Positions 1 to 5,874 of a DNA stretch of 10,919 bases are shown here, in pieces. Source of the stretch: Chloroflexota bacterium (lineage in GTDB: Bacteria > Chloroflexota > Anaerolineae > Anaerolineales > UBA11657). The first letter of the stretch is position 1, and each line of letters begins with the position of its first letter. Both the position numbers and the translations under genes were made by a program. The notes beneath the pieces were generated by a model. That model searched no databases. It was not told where the DNA came from and saw only the letters and a list, made by a program, of their open reading frames with translations. Location: positions 1 to 10,919 of the forward strand of contig QWRL01000003.1 in assembly GCA_003670425.1 (NCBI GenBank). The letters run 5' to 3'.

Positions 1-150
1 GGCCTCTTGCAGCAGCTGGGCGGGGAGCGCGGTGGCGGCCAGCAGCGCCTGGCGCAGGGCGGCGGCTTCACTGCAACTGAATCTGCGCTGCAGGCAGCGC
101 TTGATGCCGTGGCGGCAGCGCTGCCGCCGGCAATTGGCGCAGCCGGCTGA
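1..150 (+). CDS. alaS: Alanyl-tRNA synthetase, C-terminal fragment (5' end outside window)
   Basis: Frame 1 is open from the window edge to a TGA at 148-150, giving the last 49 residues of a protein. The fragment contains G-G-E-R-G-G-G followed four residues later by A-Q-G-G-G, then an amphipathic, Ala-rich helix to the stop. This glycine pattern followed by a final helix is the hallmark of the DHHA1 domain closing bacterial AlaRS (E. coli has G-K-G-G-G-R-P-D-M-A-Q-A-G-G). The enzyme charges tRNA-Ala in the cytoplasm, and the DHHA1 domain helps in tRNA recognition and editing. The assignment rests on this short motif only; a DHHA1 phosphoesterase-like protein is the main alternative. Other plus frames here are interrupted or have implausible composition. 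Confidence 0.75.
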   Translation, partial: GLLQQLGGERGGGQQRLAQGGGFTATESALQAALDAVAAALPPAIGAAG

Positions 151-197
151 GCCAACTGCGCCGCGCTAAATTCAACTGACAACACCGGAGCCAAACC

Positions 198-1304
198 ATG
201 ACCGACCCCCGCACTGACCGTCTTGCGCAGCTGCTGGTGGACTATTCCACCAATGTTCAACCCGGGCAGCAGGTGCTGATCCGTGGCACGCTGGCTGCCG
301 CACCGCTGCTGCAGGCAGTCTACGAGCGCGTGCTGGAGCGCGGCGCGCATGCCTTTGTGATGGCAGCGCTGCCCGGCCAGCAGGAGGCCTTCTTGCGGCT
401 GGCACAGGCGCAGCAGCTGGATTATGTTTCGCCGCTGGAGCGCCTGGCCATTGAAAGCTTTGACGCCATGATCAGCACGCTGGCGGATGAAAATACACGC
501 GCGCTCTCCGCTGTGGCGCCGGAGCGCCAGGTGCGCGTGAGCAAGGCGCGCGCCCCGCTGATGGCTACGTATATGAACCGCGCCGCCAGCGGCGCACTGC
601 AGTGGGTGGTAACGCAGTACCCCACCAATGCCGCTGCGCAAGACGCGGAGTTGAGCCTGCGTGACTACGAGCAGTTTGTGTATGGCGCCTGCCATGTGGC
701 GGAGGCTGGTGACGCAGTGCAGCACTGGCGCGCGCAGTATGCCGAGCACGAGCGCCTGATTGCGTGGCTCAAGCCGCGCGCGCACGTGCATGCCCGCGGC
801 CCAAACATTGACCTGCAGCTCTCCATCAAAGGCCGCAGCTTCATCAACGCCGGCGGCGTGCACAACATGCCGGATGGCGAAATTTTTACCGGGCCGGTGG
901 AGGACTCGGTCAACGGCTGGGTAAAGTTCAGCTTTCCGGTTGTGGCTTACGGGCGCGAGATTGAGGGCATCGAGCTGGAATTTTCCGCCGGGCGCGTGGT
1001 GCAGGCGCGCGCAGCCAAGAACGCGGACTTCCTGATCAAGACGCTGGATACAGATGCCGGCGCGCGCTATCTGGGTGAATGGGCGATTGGCACCAACTTT
1101 GGCATTCAGCGCTTTACCAAGAGCATTCTGTTTGACGAGAAGATTGGCGGCACGCTGCACATGGCGGTGGGGCGCGGCTATCCGGAAAGCGGCAGCCGAA
1201 ATGAGAGCGCTGTGCACTGGGACATGATTTGTGACCTGCGCGCCGAAAGCGAAATTCTGGTTGATGGCGAACTGTTCTTCCGCAACGGCACATTCCAAAT
1301 TTAG
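198..1304 (+). CDS. M29-family metallo-aminopeptidase (AmpS/PepS/AmpT type)
   Basis: This 368-aa cytoplasmic protein should remove N-terminal residues from peptides using a two-metal centre. All five M29 metal ligands can be placed by their spacing to Thermus AmpT: Glu228 (in P-D-G-E-I-F), Glu294 (L-G-E-W-A), His321 (T-L-H-M-A), His340 and Asp342 (V-H-W-D). The catalytic Tyr328 (G-R-G-Y-P) lies seven residues after His321, as in the family. The N-terminal half (about 1-190) is the usual Rossmann-like M29 domain. Length is slightly below the usual 370-410. The ATG at 198 has a GGAG at 187-190 with a 7-nt spacer, which supports the start. It begins 47 nt after the alaS stop and may be co-transcribed with it. 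No convincing terminator follows. Confidence 0.93.
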   Translation: MTDPRTDRLAQLLVDYSTNVQPGQQVLIRGTLAAAPLLQAVYERVLERGAHAFVMAALPGQQEAFLRLAQAQQLDYVSPLERLAIESFDAMISTLADENTRALSAVAPERQVRVSKARAPLMATYMNRAASGALQWVVTQYPTNAAAQDAELSLRDYEQFVYGACHVAEAGDAVQHWRAQYAEHERLIAWLKPRAHVHARGPNIDLQLSIKGRSFINAGGVHNMPDGEIFTGPVEDSVNGWVKFSFPVVAYGREIEGIELEFSAGRVVQARAAKNADFLIKTLDTDAGARYLGEWAIGTNFGIQRFTKSILFDEKIGGTLHMAVGRGYPESGSRNESAVHWDMICDLRAESEILVDGELFFRNGTFQI

Positions 1305-1376
1305 CGCCGGGTGCGCAGCCTGCTTCCGCTGCCCAAGGCGGTTAAAACTTGCCGCGCTGATCAAGCGAGATTGCAG

Positions 1377-1406
1377 CTGCCACTTTGCTGATCGTTAAAC
1401 TATAAT
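1377..1406 (+). promoter_or_regulatory. Sigma70-type promoter for the MBL-Nudix unit
   Basis: A perfect TATAAT lies at 1401-1406. CTGCCA at 1377-1382 matches the -35 consensus at four of six positions, with an 18-nt spacer. Transcription would start near 1413, leaving only about 12 nt before the ATG at 1425. No good Shine-Dalgarno sequence lies in that stretch, so initiation may rely on a very short leader. The local AT-richness stands out from the GC-rich background. The rest of the 120-nt gap after the aminopeptidase (1305-1376) shows no clear element. Confidence 0.5.
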
Positions 1407-1424
1407 GACGGCGGCAGCATTTAA

Positions 1425-2201
1425 ATGGCATCAGTCAAAATTCTCGGGTCTGCGTATGCAACCCCAAACACCCAACACGAGAACACGCATTTTGTGCTGC
1501 AGGGGAGCCACGGCAACATCCTTGTAGATTGCGGCGCCAACCCCACCGTGCGCCTGGAACAGGCCGGAATTTCTTTTGACTCAATTGAGCATGTAATCTT
1601 CACGCACTTTCACCCGGACCATGTGGGCGGGGCACCGCTAATGCTGATGAGCATGTGGCTGATGGGCCGCACCAAGCCGCTCAACATATATGGCTTGGAG
1701 CATTGTCTTAATAATCTGCAGCAGCTGATGGGCATGTATAGCTGGAATATGTGGCCGAAATTTTACGAGGTTAATTGGCATGTGGTGCCGGACGGCGATG
1801 ACCAGCTGGTGTATGCCGGCGAAGACTTTCACATCACGGGCTGGCCCGCCACGCACTTTGTGCCGACCCTGGCCCTGCGCATCCGGGATAAATCTGCGGG
1901 GCGCGTGCTGGCTTATACCTGCGACGGCTCGCCCTGCGAGAGCCTCAACCGCATGGCCGTCGGCGCAAACACTTTATTGCACGAGGCAGCGGGCGAAGGC
2001 TTCGGCCACTCCAGCGCGCTGCAGGCCGGCCAGCTGGCGGGCCGGGTTGGCGCGGAGGCGCTGTACCTTATTCACTATGATGTGCACCAGCGTGACCAGC
2101 ATTTTGGCGGGAGCAGCGACCGGGACATGATTGGCAGCGCGCGCCAAAATTTTTCCGGGCGCGTGGAGATTGTCGAAGACTTCGCGGAGTTTGAGATTTA
2201 A
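1425..2201 (+). CDS. RNase Z-like metallo-beta-lactamase-fold hydrolase
   Basis: This 258-aa protein has the MBL fold with a ribonuclease Z-like layout. The N-terminus (L-G-S-A then I-L-V-D-C-G at 32-37) is the usual first sheet. The metal motif T-H-F-H-P-D-H gives His61, His63, Asp65 and His66. Further ligands are probably His144, Asp167 (Y-T-C-D-G-S) and His217 (L-I-H-Y). G-H-S-S-A at 194-198 matches the tRNase Z motif carrying an auxiliary catalytic histidine. Only about 23 residues separate His144 from Asp167, much fewer than in canonical tRNase Z, so the usual intervening insert appears absent. It is probably a hydrolase of the ElaC/arylsulfatase-like group with unknown substrate rather than the cell's tRNA 3' processing enzyme. 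The Nudix gene starts 33 nt downstream, suggesting one transcript. Confidence 0.85.
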   Translation: MASVKILGSAYATPNTQHENTHFVLQGSHGNILVDCGANPTVRLEQAGISFDSIEHVIFTHFHPDHVGGAPLMLMSMWLMGRTKPLNIYGLEHCLNNLQQLMGMYSWNMWPKFYEVNWHVVPDGDDQLVYAGEDFHITGWPATHFVPTLALRIRDKSAGRVLAYTCDGSPCESLNRMAVGANTLLHEAAGEGFGHSSALQAGQLAGRVGAEALYLIHYDVHQRDQHFGGSSDRDMIGSARQNFSGRVEIVEDFAEFEI

Positions 2202-2234
2202 CTGCCGGCGTGGGCAGCTGCCGTCTGCCTGCGC

Positions 2235-2726
2235 ATGCCCCGCTTTCGCGTTCCCAACACTTTGATTGACGACACTTGGTATCAGCGTCCGCCCGGAGTA
2301 CCGGAACATTTGGCGGCCGGTGGGGTTGTAGTGCGCCGGGCCGGGGCGCAGCTGCTGATTGCGCTGGCGCGTGAAAAGCATGGCGCTGATTACGTGCTGC
2401 CCAAAGGGCACGTGGAGGCCGGCGAGCAGCTGGCGGCTGCAGCGCGGCGCGAGATTACGGAAGAAACCGGCTTGCAGGATTTGCAGCTGCTCGAATTATT
2501 GGGCAGTTGCGAGCGCCTGGACTTTTCGCGGCGCGCCTGGAAAATCACGCACTACTTTTTATTTCTCACGGCCGAGACGGACGGCGTTCCAACGGATGCC
2601 GAGCACCACAGCGGCGTGTGGTGGTTTGAGCTGCAAGCGCTGCCGCTGCTGTTCTGGCCGGAGCAGCGTGCGCTGCTGGCAGACAACCGGGCGCGCATTG
2701 AAGCAGCGGTGCTGCGCGCCGCCTAA
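2235..2726 (+). CDS. Nudix hydrolase
   Basis: This 163-aa cytoplasmic enzyme should hydrolyse a nucleoside diphosphate linked to another group. The complete Nudix box G-x5-E-x7-R-E-U-x-E-E-x-G-U is visible: Gly58, Glu64, Arg72, Glu73, Glu76, Glu77, Gly79, Leu80. The preceding L-P-K-G-H resembles the diadenosine polyphosphate (ApnA) and DIPP-like branches, but the substrate cannot be fixed from sequence. The 24 residues before the core strand (A-A-G-G-V-V-V) are a short extension. ATG 2235 is the first usual start codon after the in-frame stop of the MBL gene (TAA 2199-2201), so no longer start exists. No Shine-Dalgarno is evident, which suggests translation following the upstream gene. Its stop overlaps the stop of the convergent dehydrogenase gene. 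Confidence 0.93.
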   Translation: MPRFRVPNTLIDDTWYQRPPGVPEHLAAGGVVVRRAGAQLLIALAREKHGADYVLPKGHVEAGEQLAAAARREITEETGLQDLQLLELLGSCERLDFSRRAWKITHYFLFLTAETDGVPTDAEHHSGVWWFELQALPLLFWPEQRALLADNRARIEAAVLRAA

Positions 2727-3679
2727 GCGCCCGTATCCAGCAGCACTTTTAGCACAGCGGGCTGCGCTGCGTGCGCAAACGCTGCCATGCCGTCCGCCAG
2801 GGCGTAGCGCGCATGCACCAGCGGCTCCACCAGCACGCGGCCGGCAGCCAGCAGCTGCAGCGCTGGCGCAAACGGGCCGCAGCGCGAACCCACTACAGTT
2901 AGCTCGTTCACCACAATCGGCGCGGCGTCCAGCGTGAGGCTGCCGGCGTAGGTGCTCTTTAGCACCAGCGTGCCGCGCGGCCGCAGCGCCCGCAGCGCCA
3001 GCGCAAACCCCTGCGCGTTGCCGGTGCATTCCACCGCCATGTCAAAGGCGTGCGGCTCCGCATCCGCTGCCGCGCAAACATTTAGCCCGCGCGCTGCCAG
3101 CCACGCCAGCTGCGCCGGCGCGCGGCCGGCCACCCACAGCTCGCAGCCCGTGAGCGCCAGAGTTTGCGCAATCAAATGGCCGAGGCGCCCGGCGCCCACC
3201 ACCAGCACGCGCTGGCGCAATGCCAGCGGCACTTGCGCTTCAATCTCCAAAGCCGCAGCCAGCGGCTCTGTAAAGGTGGCTGCGGTAGTGGACACTTCAT
3301 CCGGCACAATGTGCAGGTTTGCGGCGGGCAGAGTGAGGTACTGCGCAAAGCAGCCGGCGCGCTGCAGAATGCCAAGCACCGTGCGCTGCAAGCAGTGCGT
3401 TGGCTGGCCGCGTGCGCACTGGTCGCATGCGCCGCAGCTGGCATTGATCTCGCCGACTACGCGCCGGCCGCACATATGCGCCGGCCCGCTTTCCACAACG
3501 CCCACAAACTCGTGCCCAAGCACGCCGCTGTAGGGGTAGTAGCCGCGCACCAGCTCCAGGTCTGTACTGCAGATGCCGGCACACAGCACGCGCACCAGTG
3601 CCTCGCCCGCTGCCGGCTCCGGCATGGGCACGTCGTCGCGCAGGCGCAGTTGCCGGTCTTGCAGCCAGAGGGCGCGCAT
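2723..3679 (-). CDS. Zinc-dependent MDR-family alcohol dehydrogenase-like protein
   Basis: This 318-aa medium-chain dehydrogenase/reductase should oxidise an alcohol or sugar alcohol with a nicotinamide cofactor. Catalytic zinc ligands are probably Cys37 (G-I-C-S-T-D), His56-Glu57 (G-H-E-F-V-G) and Glu138 (F-T-E-P-L-A). The structural zinc site has four cysteines: Cys82, Cys85, Cys88 and Cys96. The Rossmann loop is G-A-G-R-L-G at 162-167. At the end of the second cofactor strand the usual acidic residue is replaced by Gly185-Arg186, which hints at NADP(H) or relaxed preference. V-L-K-S-T-Y-A-G and G-S-R-C-G-P-F-A-P recall an uncharacterised 'MDR-like' subgroup. Length is slightly shorter than the 340-350 aa of well-known ADHs. 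It follows mutL by 19 nt without a Shine-Dalgarno sequence, so it is probably the second gene of that transcript. The substrate is unknown. Confidence 0.92.
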   Translation of the reverse strand: MRALWLQDRQLRLRDDVPMPEPAAGEALVRVLCAGICSTDLELVRGYYPYSGVLGHEFVGVVESGPAHMCGRRVVGEINASCGACDQCARGQPTHCLQRTVLGILQRAGCFAQYLTLPAANLHIVPDEVSTTAATFTEPLAAALEIEAQVPLALRQRVLVVGAGRLGHLIAQTLALTGCELWVAGRAPAQLAWLAARGLNVCAAADAEPHAFDMAVECTGNAQGFALALRALRPRGTLVLKSTYAGSLTLDAAPIVVNELTVVGSRCGPFAPALQLLAAGRVLVEPLVHARYALADGMAAFAHAAQPAVLKVLLDTGA

Positions 3680-3698
3680 GTTTGCGGGCTGCGGCTTT

Positions 3699-5447
3699 TT
3701 ATTTGCGCCCGAACTGGCGCTCCAGCACAGACACGCTCAAGTGGATCATGGTGGGGCGGCCGTGCGGGCAGGTGCGCGGTGCACTGCATGCCTCCAGCCC
3801 GCGCACCAGCTGCTGCTGCTCGGCCGGCGAGAGCGCCTGCCCCGCCTTCACCGATGCGCGTTTGCACACGCGCGCAATAATGCGCCGCTCGCCGGCTTGT
3901 GCCAGCAGGCTTTCGTCTTCCTCCAGTTCATCCACCACACTGCTCACGGCGCGCGTGGCATCCACCGGCCCCAGCACAGTGGGGATGGCGCGCACCAGAA
4001 AGGCGCTGGCGCCGAACTCGCTGATGTCAAAGCCCAGCGCATTCAGAGTGGCGAGCTGCTGCCGCAGCATGCCGGCTGCTGCCGGCGAGACCTCTACTGT
4101 GGCCGGCTGCAGCAGCGCTTGTGCGCTTACCTGCGCGCCCGCCGCCTGCGCCAGGAAGGCCTCGTATAACACGCGCTCATGTGCAGCGTGCTGGTCAATC
4201 AGGTACAGGCCGTCCGGGCCCTCCGCCACCACATATGCCAAACCCACCTGGCCCAGCACGCGCAGTAACGGAATGCGCTCGAGGGCGGGCAGCGCGCTTG
4301 TTTGTTCCGGCTGCGCAGCCGGTGCCGCCGCCGGTTCGGCAGCCGGATTGATATTTGGCGGCTGCGCGCCCGCGCCACTCCACACTTTCCAAGACCAGTC
4401 GCCCAGCCCGGGCTGCGGGCCGTTGCTCCACTCGCGCGGCGCACCGGCCGCCACCGGCGCTTGCTGCAGCAGCGCACCGCGCACCGCGCGCCCCACAGCG
4501 CGGAAGATTGCATCCGGCGCACGAAAGCGCACCTCGGCCTTGGCCGGGTGCACATTCACGTCCACCTCCGCCGGCGCCACTTGCAGCTGCAGCATCACAG
4601 TGGGGTAGCGCCCGCCGGGCAGCAGCGTGTGGTACGCCTGCAGCACCGCAGTGGAAAGCTGCTGGTCCTGCACCCAGCGCCCGTTCACAAAAAATGTGAG
4701 CTCGCGCCGGTTGGCGCGATGCTGCTCCGGCGGGCTTACAAAACCGCGCACCTCGATGCCGTCTGCCGATTGCGGTTGAATCTCCAGCAGCGCGCGCGCC
4801 AGCTCGGCACCGTACGCAGCCAGCAGCGCCTCGCGCGCCGCGCCGCCGCCGGTGGCTTGGAATACTTCGCGCCCGTCAAACTGCAGCGCGAAGCGCACCA
4901 GCGGGTACGCCAGCGCGTAGCGCGCCAGCAGGCGCGCCATATGCGTGCGCTCGGACGATTCAGATTTAAGAAACTTGAGGCGCGCCGGCATGTTGAAGAA
5001 CAAATCCTCGACGGCGATCACGGTGCCGGGCGGCGCGCCAATGCCCTCACGCGCCACCAGCTGGCCGGCATCCATGCGCAGCTGCGTGCCGGTTGCTTCC
5101 GCGCGTGCCCGCGTGATGGCGCGCACGCGGCTGACGGAGGCAATTGCTGCCAGCGCTTCGCCGCGAAAGCCCAGCGACATGATTTGCGAGAGGTCGGCTG
5201 CATGGCGCAGCTTGGAGGTGGCGTGGCGCGCAAACGCCAGCTCCACCTCGGCGGCGCAAATTCCGGCGCCATCGTCGGAGACGCGGATCAGGCTGCGCCC
5301 GCCGCCCTCCACATCCACGCGAATGCTGTGCGCACCGGCATCGAGGGCGTTCTCAAGCAGCTCCTTCACCACGGAGGTGGGGCGCTCCACAACCTCGCCC
5401 GCGGCAATCTGCGAGATCACCGCTTCGGCCAGCACAGCAATTGCCAT
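3699..5447 (-). CDS. mutL: DNA mismatch repair protein MutL (endonuclease type)
   Basis: This 582-aa protein couples MutS mismatch recognition to strand incision. The GHKL ATPase motifs are intact: Glu29 and Asn33, D-D-G-A-G at 58-62, H-A-T-S-K-L at 75-80 and G-F-R-G-E-A-L at 93-99. The transducer domain follows, with F-V-N-G-R-W (about 254-259) and V-N-V-H-P (about 297-301). An Ala/Pro-rich linker covers roughly 325-390. The C-terminal domain has the metal-binding endonuclease motif D-Q-H-A-x2-E-x4-E at 418-429, Cys528 in the V-C-K-R region and C-P-H-G-R-P at 560-565. Q-A-L-L-Q-P at 443-448 fits the beta-clamp binding motif and lies 25 residues after Asp418, as in Bacillus MutL. It should therefore nick DNA itself. 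No mutS is in the window. The start is conserved (I-S-Q-I-A-A-G-E-V-V at 11-20). Confidence 0.97.
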   Translation of the reverse strand: MAIAVLAEAVISQIAAGEVVERPTSVVKELLENALDAGAHSIRVDVEGGGRSLIRVSDDGAGICAAEVELAFARHATSKLRHAADLSQIMSLGFRGEALAAIASVSRVRAITRARAEATGTQLRMDAGQLVAREGIGAPPGTVIAVEDLFFNMPARLKFLKSESSERTHMARLLARYALAYPLVRFALQFDGREVFQATGGGAAREALLAAYGAELARALLEIQPQSADGIEVRGFVSPPEQHRANRRELTFFVNGRWVQDQQLSTAVLQAYHTLLPGGRYPTVMLQLQVAPAEVDVNVHPAKAEVRFRAPDAIFRAVGRAVRGALLQQAPVAAGAPREWSNGPQPGLGDWSWKVWSGAGAQPPNINPAAEPAAAPAAQPEQTSALPALERIPLLRVLGQVGLAYVVAEGPDGLYLIDQHAAHERVLYEAFLAQAAGAQVSAQALLQPATVEVSPAAAGMLRQQLATLNALGFDISEFGASAFLVRAIPTVLGPVDATRAVSSVVDELEEDESLLAQAGERRIIARVCKRASVKAGQALSPAEQQQLVRGLEACSAPRTCPHGRPTMIHLSVSVLERQFGRK

Positions 5448-5453
5448 GCGTCG

Positions 5454-5459
5454 ATTCTA
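5454..5459 (-). promoter_or_regulatory. Candidate -10 element for a leaderless mutL transcript
   Basis: Reading the minus strand, TAGAAT (one mismatch to TATAAT) ends exactly 6 nt before the mutL ATG. This would put +1 on the A of the start codon, the geometry of leaderless promoters. No usable Shine-Dalgarno lies at normal distance. A GGAGGT exists (complement of 5471-5476) but is 23 nt upstream, too far for standard initiation. No clear -35 hexamer was found. The interpretation rests on spacing alone. Confidence 0.35.
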
Positions 5460-5499
5460 CAGTGCGGCGCACCTCCACCGGCGCCGGCGAAGCGGGCGG

Positions 5500-5505
5500 T
5501 ATACT
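5500..5505 (+). promoter_or_regulatory. Possible -10 element upstream of the membrane protein/S41 group
   Basis: TATACT (five of six matches to TATAAT) lies in the 113-nt divergent region between mutL and the small membrane protein gene. It would start transcription near 5512 and leave a leader of about 49 nt. No TTGACA-like hexamer sits 16-18 nt upstream, so it is a weak candidate. It is the best AT-rich hexamer on the plus strand ahead of this gene group. Confidence 0.27.
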
Positions 5506-5560
5506 CCCGAACTAATTCGCAATCATCCGGTTGCGCAGCCCGGCCCCGAAATTTAATACC

Positions 5561-5872
5561 ATGCCTGATTTTCTTCTGCCGCTGCTGGCGCGCAACTGGA
5601 ACTTGACGCTTTTGCTCTCAATTTCGCACGTCATTATTCTGTATGCGTGGCTGCGTGCAGAGCGCAAAGGCCGCTGGCTTTCCGTGTTTTTTCTGGTGCT
5701 GCCCATGTGGTATCTGATGTACCGGCTGGCGCGCTGGCGCCTGCAGCTGCCGGAGCTTGCAATTTCGTTTGGCCTGGGCGGCGGCGTTTATCTGCTCTGG
5801 CATGTGCTTTACCTGCGCAACATCCCGCTGCCAAACAGCGACAACATTCAAGTATGGGGACAGGAGAATTGA
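5561..5872 (+). CDS. Small integral membrane protein of unknown function
   Basis: This 103-aa protein is not recognised as a named family. Three hydrophobic segments are visible at about residues 12-31, 38-54 and 64-84. They are separated by a basic loop (R-A-E-R-K-G-R at 32-38) and a second basic stretch (R-L-A-R-W-R at 55-60). This suggests a three-helix inner-membrane protein with a short polar tail. ATG 5561 is chosen over a TTG 30 nt upstream because the TTG adds only a short polar extension; neither has a clear Shine-Dalgarno. The TGA stop (5870-5872) shares its A with the ATG of the following S41 lipoprotein gene (TGATG). The two are thus translationally coupled, and the small protein may help place, anchor or regulate the lipoprotein. 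That role is inference from context only. Confidence 0.75.
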   Translation: MPDFLLPLLARNWNLTLLLSISHVIILYAWLRAERKGRWLSVFFLVLPMWYLMYRLARWRLQLPELAISFGLGGGVYLLWHVLYLRNIPLPNSDNIQVWGQEN

Positions 5873-5874
5873 TG
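5862..5874 (+). promoter_or_regulatory. Ribosome binding site and stop-start overlap (TGATG) of the S41 lipoprotein gene
   Basis: AGGAG at 5862-5866 lies 5 nt before the ATG at 5872-5874, and the upstream TGA at 5870-5872 overlaps that ATG by one base. This fixes the start of the lipoprotein, which is followed at once by a signal peptide. The reading frame is open another 75 codons upstream, but that stretch overlaps the membrane protein gene and lacks a signal peptide. Stop-start overlap suggests translational coupling. Confidence 0.75.

Noticed and set aside
134..172. TTGGCG and TAAATT as a promoter for the M29 aminopeptidase
   Set aside because: The spacer is 27 nt, too long for a sigma70 promoter. 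Read-through from alaS is as likely.
2202..2217. CTGCC...GGCAG inverted repeat after the MBL gene as a terminator
   Set aside because: The stem is only 5 bp with no T-tract, and the Nudix gene starts directly after it.
3598..4608. A 336-codon plus-strand open frame crossing the mutL-dehydrogenase junction
   Set aside because: The translation is Ser/Arg/Cys/Ala-rich with no motif, and it spans the ends of two well-supported minus-strand genes.
4302..5606. A 434-codon plus-strand open frame antisense to mutL
   Set aside because: It is rich in Arg, His, Gln and Ala with no recognisable motif, and it lies opposite an unmistakable mutL. GC-rich codon bias keeps the opposite frame open.
5647..5871. 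A 75-codon upstream extension of the S41 lipoprotein frame
   Set aside because: It overlaps the small membrane protein gene and would bury the signal peptide and lipobox. The ATG at 5872 has a good AGGAG at the right spacing.
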